64,000 bases of DNA from JADJPO01 sp963750395. Lineage in GTDB: Bacteria; Actinomycetota; Actinomycetes; Actinomycetales; Kineosporiaceae. Positions 26,900 to 36,167 of this stretch are shown here, piece by piece; positions within the stretch are counted from its first letter, which is position 1; each line of letters starts with the position of its first letter. The stretch is from contig CAVVQM010000017.1 of NCBI GenBank assembly GCA_963750395.1, positions 1 through 64,000 of the forward strand. Reading direction: 5' to 3'. The notes under the pieces are model-generated. The model ran no database searches and was not told the origin of the DNA. It saw only the letters and a list, made by a program, of their open reading frames with translations. Made by a program: the position numbers and the translations under genes.

Positions 26900-27304
26900 C
26901 CGACATACCTCGTCACGTCTGGTTTGCAGTGATGGCCGCTGGCACAACGCTCCCAAGCGGCGGCGGCGGCCCGGCGGCGGCCCATCCCCTACGAGGAGCT
27001 CACCCGCGCCGTGATACGCCCATCTCGACCCTTTGGCACCGGTCAGCCGTACCGGTCAGCGGCGCGCGCCGTCCCGCGGCGCCTCCCCGGCCGGAATCAG
27101 AGCCGGGTGTCGACGTGCTTGGGCAAACGCCATTGCGCAGAGCACGGCCGAGCTACGGGTTGCGCAGCCAGCTCGGTCGGCCGTTGGGCCCTGCCGGCAG
27201 GCAGGGCAACCCCGTCCAGGATGCGCCCTCCTGCCGGGCCGGACCCTTCCCGCGTATCGTCGCTGAACCGCCCCCCGGGCTGCGTCAGCAACGGCGATTC
27301 CCCT
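26900..27304. other. Interval without intact genes
   Basis: About 400 bases between the P450 start and the hydrolase fragment. Frames are open on both strands owing to high GC, but none has a ribosome site or recognisable motif. The P450 promoter must lie at its left edge. Confidence 0.4.
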
Positions 27305-27547
27305 TGTCCTACTTCAGGACGAGGTGCCGGTGCCAGCGGGGTGGGCTGACCGCCCGTGTGCGTACCTGGCGTCGGCGGCACCTATCAGCGGCAGGCCCAC
27401 ACCGCCGGCCGGCTCGGCTGGCCGGTGCGGGTGCTCAACGGGGACCACGTGGAGATGCTCATGCGTCCCGTTGCTGTCGCGGACGCCGTCCCGGCGTTGC
27501 GTGACGAAACGGGCCGCGACCGTTCACGTGGGTGGGACCAGCTGTGA
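27305..27547 (+). pseudogene. Alpha/beta-hydrolase C-terminal fragment
   Basis: The sequence PVPAGWADRPCAYLA in one frame and YQRQAHTAGRLGWPVRVLNG followed by DHVEMLMRPVAVADAVPAL in the next together give the last strand and helix of an alpha/beta hydrolase. The catalytic histidine sits in NGDHVEML. The N-terminal two thirds, with the nucleophile elbow, are missing, and one frameshift separates the two pieces. Confidence 0.55.
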
Positions 27548-27826
27548 CCGTTCGCCAGACTCGTACTTGAGGACGAACAGCCGATCGGACGAATCCTATT
27601 CGCCGTCAGTCGGCGGAGGCGCGCGACCGGGAAGGGCGCCCGCCAGGTGCTGGAGGGGATCGGTTCCGATGTCCTGAATCAGATGCCGGACGGCGAGCAC
27701 TCCTCGATCGCCTGGCTCATCTGGCACGCCGCCCGGCAACAGGACGCGCAGATCGCCGACCCGACTCTGCTCAGCGGATACCCCGAGGCCGTGGTCGCCT
27801 CCCCGTCCTCGACCTCACCCTGGTGA
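27546..27826 (+). pseudogene. DinB/DUF664-family protein fragment
   Basis: An open stretch reads QVLEGIGSDVLNQMPDGEHS and SIAWLIWHAARQQDAQIADP before stopping at 27824. The pattern (start of helix 1, then S-I-A-W-L-x-W-H) is the opening part of DinB_2/DUF664 proteins, four-helix bundles that bind metal or mycothiol. The first metal histidine is present; the remaining two thirds are missing and no start codon with a ribosome site is visible. Confidence 0.55.
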
Positions 27827-27955
27827 CCGGATCGCAGACCCTGCCGAGCCCGGGTGATGCCGGGCCCCCAGCCCGATGATCCATACCGCCTAGACAGGTG
27901 GCCGTGGGACGTCCGCCCGGTGCCCGCGGCTCTGAGAGCGCGGGACGATGACGGT

Positions 27956-30298
27956 ATGACTGGTGGGCGTGGGAGCAAGGAGCTGCTGCTGTTCGTCGGT
28001 TCGACCTCGTTGTTGCTGGGCGGAGGCGTGGCCTGGTGGCTCGCAGGTGAGACGCCGGCACGTGCACTGTGGATGGCCGGCACGGTATTGGGCCTGATGG
28101 TCGCGGTGGTCTGGACCGCCGACGCGATCCGCCGTCGCCGTCCGAGCGTCGACGTGATCGCCGTGCTGGCCCTGGCCGGGGCGCTCTGGGTGGGTGAGCC
28201 CTTCGCGGGTGCGATGATCACGGTGATGCTCGCAAGCGGGCAGCTTCTGGAGGCCCGGGCGGCCGCGAGGGCGCGACGCGAGCTCAGCCTGTTGGTCCAG
28301 CGGGCGCCGCGCACGGCGCGGCGCCTGGTCGAGGACGGGGTCCTCGAGGTCCTCGTGGACGAGGTCGAACCTGGTGACCGCCTGCTGGTGGGGACGGGAG
28401 AGGTCGTCCCGGTCGACGGCCGGCTCCTCAGCGTGGCGGTCCTGGACGAGGCAGCGCTGTCGGGAGAGGCGCTGCCCGTCGAGCGGCGTGCGGGCGACGT
28501 GGTGCGCAGCGGCGTCGTGAACGCCGGATCTCCGATCGACATGAGCGCGACGGCATCGGCCGCGGAGTCCACCTACGCGGGTGTGGTGCGGCTGGTCGAA
28601 CAGGCGCAGGCCTCATCGGCACCCTTCGTTCGGATCGCGGATCGGATGGCCGTGCTGTTCGTGCCGTTCACGCTCCTCCTGGCGGCAGCGGCATGGGTGC
28701 TCACCGCGGACCCGGTTCGCGCTGTCGCGGTGCTGGTCGTCGCGACGCCGTGCCCGCTGCTGCTGGCGGCTCCGATCGCGATCATGTCCGGCCTGTCCCG
28801 CGCGGCGCGCGTCGGCGTCGTCGTCAAGGGCGGCGGTGCCCTGGAGCGGTTGGCCGCCGGTCGGGTGATGCTGTTCGACAAGACAGGGACGCTGACGATG
28901 GGCCGACCCGCGGTGTCCGACGTCGTCACGGCAGGGGATCGCCTGACGCCCGACGAGCTGCTTCGCCTGGCCGCATCCCTGGACCAGGTCTCCGCGCATG
29001 TTCTCGCCGGTGCCATCGTGACCGCGGCCACCCGCCGTGAGTTGCCCGTGGAGATGCCGGTGGATGTCACCGAGGTGCCCGGGTACGGCGTGCAGGGTCG
29101 GGTGGGCCGCCATCGGGTCAGGCTGGGCAAGCGCTCGTGGATCGTGGGTGACGATGCGCCGTCCTGGGTACGGCAGGTCCGCCGCCGAGCCGACCTGGAC
29201 GGCTCGCTGACCGTCTTCGCCGCCGTGGACGACGAGCCCGCGGGCGCCTTCCTCCTGCAGGACCCGATCCGCCCCGACGCCCCTCGCATGGTGCGGGCGC
29301 TGCGCGCCTCAGGGATCACCCGGGTGGTCCTGGTCACCGGCGACCGAGCCGACAACGCGGACATGGTCGGGCGCATCGTGGGCGTCGACACCGTCCTGGC
29401 CGACTGTGACCCCGCGGACAAGCTCACCGCGATCGAGCGTGAGTCCGGACACGGCGTGACGATCATGGTTGGTGACGGGATCAACGACGCTCCCGCCCTG
29501 GCGGCCGCGGGCCTGGGGGTCGCGCTGGCGGCCCGCGGGGTCACAGCCTCCTCGGAGGCCGCCGACGTCGTCCTGACCGTCGACCGCGTCGAGGCGCTGG
29601 CCGACGCGATGCTGATCGCACGCCGATCGAAACGGATCGCCCTGCAGGCCGTGCTCGTCGGCATGGGCCTGTCGCTGCTTGCGATGGGGGCGGCAGCGGC
29701 CGGGTTCCTGCCACCGGCGGCAGGGGCCGTGCTGCAGGAGGGCATCGACGTCCTGGCCATCGGCATCGCGCTCCGAGCCGTACTCCCCGGAGCGGCCCGC
29801 ACCATCACCATGCCGGCCGCCGACATCGCCGCGGCGCAGCAGCTGCGCATCCGTCACGACGCGCTGCTGCCCCTGGTGGAGCGGATCCGGTCCGTGGCCG
29901 ACGGACTGTCCACCAGCGACCCGGACCCGGACCTCACCCCCGCGCGAACCCTGCTGGATCGGCTGGAGTCCGACCTCGTCCCGCACGAGCGGGCCGATGA
30001 GGCCTTGCTCGTCCCTCTGGTCGCGCGGGCCCTGGGCGAGGCGCACGCCACGGAGGCCATGAGCCGCACGCACGCCGAGATCGAGCATCAGGTGAGCCGG
30101 CTCCGGCGGTTGCTCGTCGGCCTGGGCGAGGACCCCGTCCAGCCCGAGGACACCGTTGAGCTCCGGCGCCTGCTGTATGGCCTCTACGCGGTTCTTCGAC
30201 TGCACAACGCCCAGGAGGAGGAGGGTGCCTTCAGCCTGGTGCCGGACGACTCCACGCGCAAACGCGCTCCGCGCCCGACGCCGCCCACAGACCGATGA
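27956..30298 (+). CDS. P1B-type metal-transporting ATPase with C-terminal hemerythrin-like domain
   Basis: Residues 1-620 (of 780) form a P1B ATPase without an N-terminal metal-binding HMA domain: actuator LSGEALPVE, metal-site helix ATPCPLLLAAPIAIMSG near residue 263, phosphorylation motif FDKTGTLTMGRP near 307, VTGDRADNADM near 460, and VGDGINDAPALA near 505. The membrane motif is TPC rather than CPC, so the metal is not predictable. From about residue 625 a four-helix hemerythrin-like domain follows (RIRHDALLPLVERI, VPHERADEALLVPL, RTHAEIEHQVSRL, RLHNAQEEEGAF), with His and Glu placed for a di-iron centre. The fused sensor may adjust transport to iron or oxygen. ATG at 27956 preferred; an upstream extension is open. 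Confidence 0.85.
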   Translation: MTGGRGSKELLLFVGSTSLLLGGGVAWWLAGETPARALWMAGTVLGLMVAVVWTADAIRRRRPSVDVIAVLALAGALWVGEPFAGAMITVMLASGQLLEARAAARARRELSLLVQRAPRTARRLVEDGVLEVLVDEVEPGDRLLVGTGEVVPVDGRLLSVAVLDEAALSGEALPVERRAGDVVRSGVVNAGSPIDMSATASAAESTYAGVVRLVEQAQASSAPFVRIADRMAVLFVPFTLLLAAAAWVLTADPVRAVAVLVVATPCPLLLAAPIAIMSGLSRAARVGVVVKGGGALERLAAGRVMLFDKTGTLTMGRPAVSDVVTAGDRLTPDELLRLAASLDQVSAHVLAGAIVTAATRRELPVEMPVDVTEVPGYGVQGRVGRHRVRLGKRSWIVGDDAPSWVRQVRRRADLDGSLTVFAAVDDEPAGAFLLQDPIRPDAPRMVRALRASGITRVVLVTGDRADNADMVGRIVGVDTVLADCDPADKLTAIERESGHGVTIMVGDGINDAPALAAAGLGVALAARGVTASSEAADVVLTVDRVEALADAMLIARRSKRIALQAVLVGMGLSLLAMGAAAAGFLPPAAGAVLQEGIDVLAIGIALRAVLPGAARTITMPAADIAAAQQLRIRHDALLPLVERIRSVADGLSTSDPDPDLTPARTLLDRLESDLVPHERADEALLVPLVARALGEAHATEAMSRTHAEIEHQVSRLRRLLVGLGEDPVQPEDTVELRRLLYGLYAVLRLHNAQEEEGAFSLVPDDSTRKRAPRPTPPTDR

Positions 30299-30428
30299 GA
30301 TGGCGATCAAGTCAGTGAGTCACCACCTGGCGGGCTTCAGGTCCAGCCCCAGCGTCGCCGTGGCGCGTCGATGGCCCAGGCGCTGATCCGATCCGGGTCC
30401 CCACACTTCTCTCGTGCAGACTGGGCGC

Positions 30429-31841
30429 GTGCTGCTGACCGTCTCGACCACTCACCGGCCGGCGACAGACCTCGGCTACCTCCTGCACAAGCACCCAGAC
30501 CGCGTGCAGGAGTTCACGCAGTCCTTCGGCACGGTCACCGTCTTCTACCCCGAGGCCACCGACGAGCGGTGCACTGTCGCGCTGATGCTGAACGTCGACC
30601 CGGTCCGGTTGGCGCGGTCCCGGGCCAAGAACGCTCCCGACTTCAGCCTGGCCCAGTACGTCAACGACCGTTCCTACGCCGCGTCGTCTCTACTGGGCGT
30701 GGCGATGGCCGACGTGTTCAGCACGGCGCGCAGCGGACGCTGCAACGCCAACCAGGAGCTCGCCGACTCCGAGATCCCGCTCGAGATCGTCATCCCCGTG
30801 CTTCCCTGCCGGGGCGGCCCAGTCATCGCCCACCGGCTCTTCGAGCCGCTGGGCTGGACCGTCGCGGCCGAGCCGATCCCACTCGATGACGCCTTCGCCG
30901 AGTGGGGCGACTCCCGCTACCTCCACCTCACGCTGACCGCCGTTCTCAGGCTGGCCGACGCCCTCAACCAGCTCCACGTCCTCCTCCCCGTGCTGGATGA
31001 GTCCAAGCACTACTGGCAGGGACCGGACGAGGTCGACAAGCTCCTGCGTTCGGGCGAGGGATGGCTGGCCACCCATCCCGACGCCCACCTCATCACCCGC
31101 CGTTACCTCGGTCGCCGCGGCGCGCTCACCCGCACGGCGCTGGCTCGGCTCGCCGAACTCGGCGACGAGGTGGAAGAGGCCATCGACCCGGCCGAGGAGG
31201 AGGAAGTCCTTCAGCCCCAGGAGAAGCGGGTCCCGCTCAACACCCAGCGACACGACGCCGTCCATCAGGCGCTGCTCGATCTCGGGGCACGTTCGGTCAT
31301 CGACCTCGGATGCGGTCCCGGCCAGTTCCTCGAACGGCTGGTCAAGACCCCGGCGTTCTCCCGCGTCGCGGGCAGCGACGTGTCGACCCGTTCACTTCAG
31401 CACGCCGCACGGCGCCTGCGCGTCGAGAGGATGAGTGAGCGACAGGCCGAGCGCGTGGAACTGTTCCAGAGCGCCCTCACCTACGAGGACGAGCGGTTCG
31501 CCGGCTTCGACGCCGCCGTACTGATGGAGGTTGTCGAGCACGTCGACCCGCCCCGGCTGGAAGCCCTCGAACGCGTCGTGTTCGGCGCTGCCCAGCCCGG
31601 CGCCGTCATCGTGACGACCCCCAACTGCGAGTACAACGTGCTCTACGAGGGACTCGTCGGCATGCGACATCCCGACCACCGGTTCGAGTGGAACCGCGAG
31701 CAGTTCTGCGAGTGGTCCGACCGCGTCGCCGCGACCTACGACTACGCGGTGGAGCGACGAGGAGTCGGCGACGTCGACGACACACTCGGCACCCCGACTC
31801 TGATGGCGATCTTCACCCGGAAGGAGGGAAGCGATGACTGA
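30429..31841 (+). CDS. hen1: Hen1, 3'-terminal RNA ribose 2'-O-methyltransferase
   Basis: This 470-residue protein starts VLLTVSTTHRPATDLGYLLH, the invariant opening of bacterial Hen1, so the GTG at 30429 was chosen. Residues 1-240 are the Hen1_L domain. The methyltransferase follows, with SAM motif VIDLGCGPGQFLERL near residue 290, the metal-binding EVVEHV near 367, and RHPDHRFEW supplying the remaining histidine. The enzyme methylates the terminal 2'-OH of RNA broken by ribotoxins before Pnkp seals it, so that the repaired RNA cannot be cut again at that place. It overlaps pnkp by 8 bases (31834-31841). Confidence 0.95.
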   Translation: MLLTVSTTHRPATDLGYLLHKHPDRVQEFTQSFGTVTVFYPEATDERCTVALMLNVDPVRLARSRAKNAPDFSLAQYVNDRSYAASSLLGVAMADVFSTARSGRCNANQELADSEIPLEIVIPVLPCRGGPVIAHRLFEPLGWTVAAEPIPLDDAFAEWGDSRYLHLTLTAVLRLADALNQLHVLLPVLDESKHYWQGPDEVDKLLRSGEGWLATHPDAHLITRRYLGRRGALTRTALARLAELGDEVEEAIDPAEEEEVLQPQEKRVPLNTQRHDAVHQALLDLGARSVIDLGCGPGQFLERLVKTPAFSRVAGSDVSTRSLQHAARRLRVERMSERQAERVELFQSALTYEDERFAGFDAAVLMEVVEHVDPPRLEALERVVFGAAQPGAVIVTTPNCEYNVLYEGLVGMRHPDHRFEWNREQFCEWSDRVAATYDYAVERRGVGDVDDTLGTPTLMAIFTRKEGSDD

Positions 31842-34356
31842 TTCAGCGACCCAGAGGCAGCGGGTCGCCGTTCCCGCCATGGGACTCGTCGTCCTGGTCG
31901 GCGTCTCCGGAAGCGGAAAGTCCACCCTCGCCCGCACCCACTTCAAGCCCACCGAGGTCGTCTCCAGCGACTTCTGCCGCGGGCTCGTGGCCGATGACGA
32001 GAACGACCAGTCCGCGACCCGGGATGCGTTCGACGTGCTCCACTACATCGTCGGCACCCGTCTTCGGCGGGGACTGCTCACCGTGGTCGACGCCACGAAC
32101 GTCCAGCAGGCCGCACGAGCATCACTGATCAAGCTTGCGAGGAGCCACGACGTCCTCGTCGACGCCATCGTCCTCGACGTCCCCGAGGCGGTCGCGATCG
32201 AGCGCAACACGAAGCGCCCGGACCGTGACTTCGGCCGTCACGTCGTCTCCCGCCAGCACCGCGACCTCAAGCGGTCCTGCCGGAGACTGAGCAAGGAGGG
32301 CTTCCGACGCGTCCACGTCCTTCGTGGCACCGACCAGATCGACGCGGTGGACGTCGTCCGCGAACGTCCCTGGAACGACCGCAAGGATCTCCGCGGTCCA
32401 TTCGACATCATCGGTGATATCCACGGCTGCGCCTCCGAGCTGCGCACCCTGCTCACCACCCTGGGCTGGACGATCGAATACGACGGCACCGACGCGATCG
32501 ACGCCACACACGGCGAGGGCCGGCAGGCGCTGTTCGTGGGCGACCTCGTCGACCGCGGCCCGGACACCCCAGGGGTACTCCGCCTGGTGATGGGCATGGT
32601 CGCCTCGGGGTCGGCGTTGTGCGTCTGCGGCAATCACGAGGCCAAGCTCGTGCGCGCGCTCAGGGGCTCCAAGGTGACCGTCTCGCATGGCTTGGCAGAG
32701 TCGCTGGCGCAGATGCAGGCCGAGTCCGAGGACTTCGGCAACAAGGCACTCGACTTCATGGACGGCCTCATCAGCCACTACGTCCTCGACGACGGCAACC
32801 TGGTCGTCGCCCACGCAGGTCTGAAGGAGTCCTACCACGGCCGATCATCTGGCCGCGTGCGGTCTTTCGCTCTCTACGGCGACACGACTGGCGAGACCGA
32901 CGAGTACGGTCTGCCGGTTCGCTACCCCTGGGCGCGGGAGTATCGCGGCCAGGCAATGGTGGTCTACGGCCACACCCCGGTCCAGAAGGCGGAGTGGATC
33001 AACAACACGATCTGCCTCGACACCGGTGTCGTCTTCGGCGGCGAACTCACCGCCCTGCGCTACCCCGAACGCGACATCGTCGCAGTCCCGGCCGAACGGC
33101 AGTGGTACGAGCCAGTTCGTCCACTGGCCCCAGCCGCTGCCGATCGAGAGGCCTCGGTCCTCAAGATCTCCGACGTCGCGGGCACCCGCTGGCTGGAGAC
33201 CACCCACGCGGGCAAGGTCAAGATCCCCGAGGAGAACGCGGCTGCCGCGCTGGAGATCATGAGTCGATTCGCGGTCGATCCACGGTGGCTGATCTATCTG
33301 CCGCCCACCATGTCCCCGGTTGCCATCTCGAACGTCGACGGCTTCCTCGAGCACCCCGAGCAGGCCTTCGAGGAGTACGCCCGATGGGGCGTCACCCGGG
33401 TCGTGTGCGAGGAGAAACACATGGGGTCCCGCGCCATCGCCGTGATCACCAAGGACGCGGACGTCGCTGAACGACGCTTCGGCATCGGCGACGGCGCCGC
33501 CGGTGTCGTCTACTCGCGCACCGGACGGCCGTTCTTCGACGACACCACCGCACTGGTCGACGGGCTGCGTCATGCCGCCGGGCCGCTGTTCGACTCCTTG
33601 AACACGGACTGGCTGGCCCTCGACTGCGAACTCCTGCCCTGGTCAGCCAAGGCCATCGAACTCATCAAGACCCAGTACGCGTCGGTGGGAGCCGCAGCCC
33701 GCAGCGCCCTGCCCGAGGCACTCGCCGTACTCGAGAAGGCCGCAGCACGGGGTCTCGACGTCGGTCGTCTCGCCGAGCGGTCGAAGCGCCGGTCCGAGAA
33801 CGCCGAGGCCTTCCGCGACGCCTACGCGGCGTACGTCCGGCCCACCGACGGGCTCAACGGGGTCACGCTGGCGCCGTTCCAGATCCTGGCATCGCAGGGC
33901 CGTGCGCTCGCGCTCACCGAGTCCCACGAGTGGCACCTGGCCGAGCTCGCCAAGCTGGAGGGCGACCTGATAACGCCCACCCGTCACCGGTTCCTCGACC
34001 TGGCCTCGCAGGACGACCGGGACGACGTCACGCAGTGGTGGCTGGACCTCACGGCCGGCGGGGGAGAGGGCATGGTCGTCAAACCCGCGCATCTGACTGA
34101 AGGGCGGATCCAGCCAGGTATCAAGGTGCGTGGCCGCGAGTACCTGCGGATCATCTACGGCCCCGACTACACCGACTCGCTCGACGTACTCCGCGTGCGC
34201 CACCTGGGCCGGAAACGCCGGCTCGCCCAGCTCGAACACGACCTCGGCCTGGAGGCACTGACCGCCTTCGTCGACCACCAGCCACTCTGGAAAGTGCACC
34301 AGTCCGTCTTCGCCGTCCTCGCGTTGGAGTCCGAGCCCGTCGACCCGCGGCTGTGA
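31834..34356 (+). CDS. pnkp: Pnkp, polynucleotide kinase-phosphatase-ligase
   Basis: The 840-residue protein has three modules in the usual order. The kinase holds a P-loop GVSGSGKSTLA near residue 24. The metallophosphatase, from about residue 190, holds FDIIGDIHGC, VGDLVDRGPDTPGV, CGNHEAKLVRAL and YGHTPV. The adenylyltransferase, from about residue 480, holds the nucleotidyl lysine in EEKHMGSRA near 529, LDCELLPW and EGMVVKP. Full length agrees with the clostridial enzyme. Kinase and phosphatase heal 5'-OH and 2',3'-cyclic phosphate ends and the ligase domain seals them together with Hen1. The pair counters RNA-cleaving toxins; a HEPN scrap and a YefM-YoeB system are in the same window. Confidence 0.95.
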   Translation: MTDSATQRQRVAVPAMGLVVLVGVSGSGKSTLARTHFKPTEVVSSDFCRGLVADDENDQSATRDAFDVLHYIVGTRLRRGLLTVVDATNVQQAARASLIKLARSHDVLVDAIVLDVPEAVAIERNTKRPDRDFGRHVVSRQHRDLKRSCRRLSKEGFRRVHVLRGTDQIDAVDVVRERPWNDRKDLRGPFDIIGDIHGCASELRTLLTTLGWTIEYDGTDAIDATHGEGRQALFVGDLVDRGPDTPGVLRLVMGMVASGSALCVCGNHEAKLVRALRGSKVTVSHGLAESLAQMQAESEDFGNKALDFMDGLISHYVLDDGNLVVAHAGLKESYHGRSSGRVRSFALYGDTTGETDEYGLPVRYPWAREYRGQAMVVYGHTPVQKAEWINNTICLDTGVVFGGELTALRYPERDIVAVPAERQWYEPVRPLAPAAADREASVLKISDVAGTRWLETTHAGKVKIPEENAAAALEIMSRFAVDPRWLIYLPPTMSPVAISNVDGFLEHPEQAFEEYARWGVTRVVCEEKHMGSRAIAVITKDADVAERRFGIGDGAAGVVYSRTGRPFFDDTTALVDGLRHAAGPLFDSLNTDWLALDCELLPWSAKAIELIKTQYASVGAAARSALPEALAVLEKAAARGLDVGRLAERSKRRSENAEAFRDAYAAYVRPTDGLNGVTLAPFQILASQGRALALTESHEWHLAELAKLEGDLITPTRHRFLDLASQDDRDDVTQWWLDLTAGGGEGMVVKPAHLTEGRIQPGIKVRGREYLRIIYGPDYTDSLDVLRVRHLGRKRRLAQLEHDLGLEALTAFVDHQPLWKVHQSVFAVLALESEPVDPRL

Positions 34357-34409
34357 GCTCGAGCGGCCGCAGCAGTGTGTCCTTGTCGGCTCCGTTCCCA
34401 TGGACTGCG

Positions 34410-34811
34410 TCACGGGTCCCCCTCGCGTGGCGGGACGGCCGGTTCGACGGCCTGCGAGGTGGCGTCCAGCAGCGCGCGGAGTGCTCTCGTATAGCTGGTG
34501 AATGCCGCGCGGCCAGCGTCGGTCAACGTGAGATACGTTGTCGGAGTGCGCCGTTGGAAGGTCTTGGTCACCTCCACGTAGCCGGCGTCCTCGAGCTTGC
34601 GCAGGTGGGTCGACAGGTTCCCGGCGGTCATGTCGAGCAGCTTCTGCAGCCGCGGGAAGGTGATCCGGTCGCCATGACGGACGGCGGCCAGCGCGGCAGT
34701 GATCCGCAGCCGAGCCTCAGCGTGGATCACCTGGTCCAGTTCCGCCGGGGCCGGTGAATCGCCGGCCACCCGGTCGGTGCTCGGTCCGGTGGGTCGCCCA
34801 TCGTGCGTCAT
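34410..34811 (-). CDS. Winged-helix transcriptional regulator (HTH_34-like)
   Basis: This 133-residue protein consists mainly of a winged helix: LDQVIHAEARLRITAALAAV, TFPRLQKLLDMTAGNLSTHL, RKLEDAGYVEVTKTFQ and TYLTLTDAGRAAF. It matches the PF13601-type regulators that are usually paired with a small membrane protein and repress their own operon. Its ATG at 34811 overlaps the stop of the upstream membrane gene by four bases, so both come from one message. The binding site is probably the palindrome at 35465-35481. Confidence 0.9.
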   Translation of the reverse strand: MTHDGRPTGPSTDRVAGDSPAPAELDQVIHAEARLRITAALAAVRHGDRITFPRLQKLLDMTAGNLSTHLRKLEDAGYVEVTKTFQRRTPTTYLTLTDAGRAAFTSYTRALRALLDATSQAVEPAVPPREGDP

Positions 34812-35437
34812 GTTCGCCTGCGCAGGCGCGAGGCCGCGGCGGCGGCGAGGAACACCCCGCCGCCCGTCACGGACATGACCAGCAGGTTCGTCGGCGCGCC
34901 GAGGAGGGCGCCGAGCGTGCCCACGATCAGCACCCAGGCGCCGATCGCGTACTGAGTGGTGTCCTGCCACAGGGCACCCGCAGCCAGGTAGAGCAGTCCG
35001 ACGACAAGGCACGACAGGGCAGGCCAGAGCAGCCTGAGCAAGTCCTCCGAGGCGCCCGACGACCCAGCTGCCCACATGATCGCCACGAGGGCGCCGAACC
35101 CGAGGAACCAGGACCAGCCGTACATCGCACCGATGCGTCGGGACGGTCCTGCGATGCCCGCCGAGCGGCGTCCGCTGTGGACGGCGGTGACCACGCCCGC
35201 CGCGACGAGCAGGACGCCGAAGATGCCGCCGGCGAGCCCGAACGGCAGCAGCGCATGCTCTGCGGCGAGCCACATCAGGCCGGCACCGATGAGCCAGGCC
35301 AGACCCCAGCTGCCGTACAAGACGGCGCCGTCCGGCTCCAACAGCACCGAGGTCCGGGACCGCTCCGACTCGGCGATCGACAGCATGCGCGCCGGGTCCC
35401 CATCGCGCCCCGGCCCCGATCTGTCCTGTGCCTCCAT
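34808..35437 (-). CDS. Membrane protein paired with an HTH_34 regulator
   Basis: This 209-residue protein has a charged N-terminus of about 40 residues and then six membrane helices (SWGLAWLIGAGLMWLAAEHA, GIFGVLLVAAGVVTAV, WSWFLGFGALVAIMWAAG and others). Such proteins are the common upstream partner of HTH_34-type regulators; their function is unknown. The ATG at 35437, with GGGAG upstream, is preferred to one at 35455. Confidence 0.75.
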   Translation of the reverse strand: MEAQDRSGPGRDGDPARMLSIAESERSRTSVLLEPDGAVLYGSWGLAWLIGAGLMWLAAEHALLPFGLAGGIFGVLLVAAGVVTAVHSGRRSAGIAGPSRRIGAMYGWSWFLGFGALVAIMWAAGSSGASEDLLRLLWPALSCLVVGLLYLAAGALWQDTTQYAIGAWVLIVGTLGALLGAPTNLLVMSVTGGGVFLAAAAASRLRRRT

Positions 35438-35464
35438 AGCCTGCTCCCTCTCCATCCACCAACA

Positions 35465-35481
35465 ACTTTGTAATGCAAAGT
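35465..35481 (-). promoter_or_regulatory. Probable operator of the membrane protein/HTH_34 operon
   Basis: ACTTTG-TAATG-CAAAGT is a perfect 6-bp inverted repeat with a 5-bp spacer, 27 bp upstream of the first start of the operon. Autoregulated winged-helix repressors of this type bind such sites, so this is the best operator candidate. The AT-rich spacer could double as part of the -10 region. Confidence 0.6.
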
Positions 35482-35557
35482 ACTCTGCAGCGGATCGACG
35501 CACAAGGGGGGGCTGGGATCAGTGTCGGGGGGGCGGGATCGAGGGGCGCGTCCAGAT

Positions 35558-36004
35558 TCACGGTGCTGTCTGCGGGGGCGTCCGGTCTGGTGACGGGTCC
35601 GGTGACGGATTCGGCCCGAGGAGGCGGACCATGAGCCGGGGGTCGGCCGGCCAGGCGTCGAGGAGGACCTGGCGGGGGACCCGGCGGGCGGCGTACCGGA
35701 ACGCCAGCGCGACCACGATGACGTCGTCCAGGGGTCCGATGACCGGTAGGAACTCCGGGATCAGGTCGATCGGGGAGAGCACCCACAACCCAGCCAGAAC
35801 CATCGCGACCTTCGCCCGGCGCGGGACGTGCGGTGAGGCGCGCAGCCGGTGGACCGTGGTCACACATGCCGGCAGGAACTCGGCCAGGTCTCGGGCCGTG
35901 CCCGGTGGCAGCGTTCGGGCCAGCACGGCGAGCCCCGCCCAACTGGTCACCAGTAGGCCGACGGCGACGCCGAGGCCGACAAGCCAGTCACTCATCCCTG
36001 ACAC
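35558..36004 (-). CDS. YkvA/DUF1232 membrane protein
   Basis: This 148-residue protein contains the DUF1232 signature SPIDLIPEFLPVIGPLDDVI near the middle, preceded by one membrane helix (residues about 8-30) and a helix following the signature (ALAFRYAARRVP). DUF1232 proteins are small membrane proteins of unknown function, linked in some bacteria to envelope stress. The C-terminus is proline-rich and may be disordered. Start is GTG at 36004 or ATG at 35995. Confidence 0.85.
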   Translation of the reverse strand: MSGMSDWLVGLGVAVGLLVTSWAGLAVLARTLPPGTARDLAEFLPACVTTVHRLRASPHVPRRAKVAMVLAGLWVLSPIDLIPEFLPVIGPLDDVIVVALAFRYAARRVPRQVLLDAWPADPRLMVRLLGPNPSPDPSPDRTPPQTAP

Positions 36005-36132
36005 CCCCGACCGACAGGCCCGCGATCCAGATCACGTGGTCAGCGTAGCGATGGGCACACCCGTCATCTCCCGCATCCTGCGGCCCACGGATCTGCCTCT
36101 CTTCCCGATCGCGTGGGCCCGAGGTAATGTAA

Positions 36133-36145
36133 TTAGAAGTCCTAA
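36133..36145 (+). promoter_or_regulatory. Candidate MarR operator before the protoglobin gene
   Basis: TTAG-AAGTC-CTAA is an inverted repeat with 4-bp arms in an AT-rich patch (TAATGTAATTAGAAG...TAACTATCTAG) immediately upstream of the protoglobin/marR operon. It is the only AT-rich promoter-like block in the vicinity and lies where an autoregulating MarR repressor would bind. Confidence 0.45.
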
Positions 36146-36167
36146 CTATCTAGCGGAAGGGGGCATC

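Noticed and set aside
34410..35942. A 510-codon frame upstream of the HTH_34 gene
   Set aside because: Only the last 133 codons match a family; the rest overlaps the membrane gene in another frame and lacks a ribosome site.
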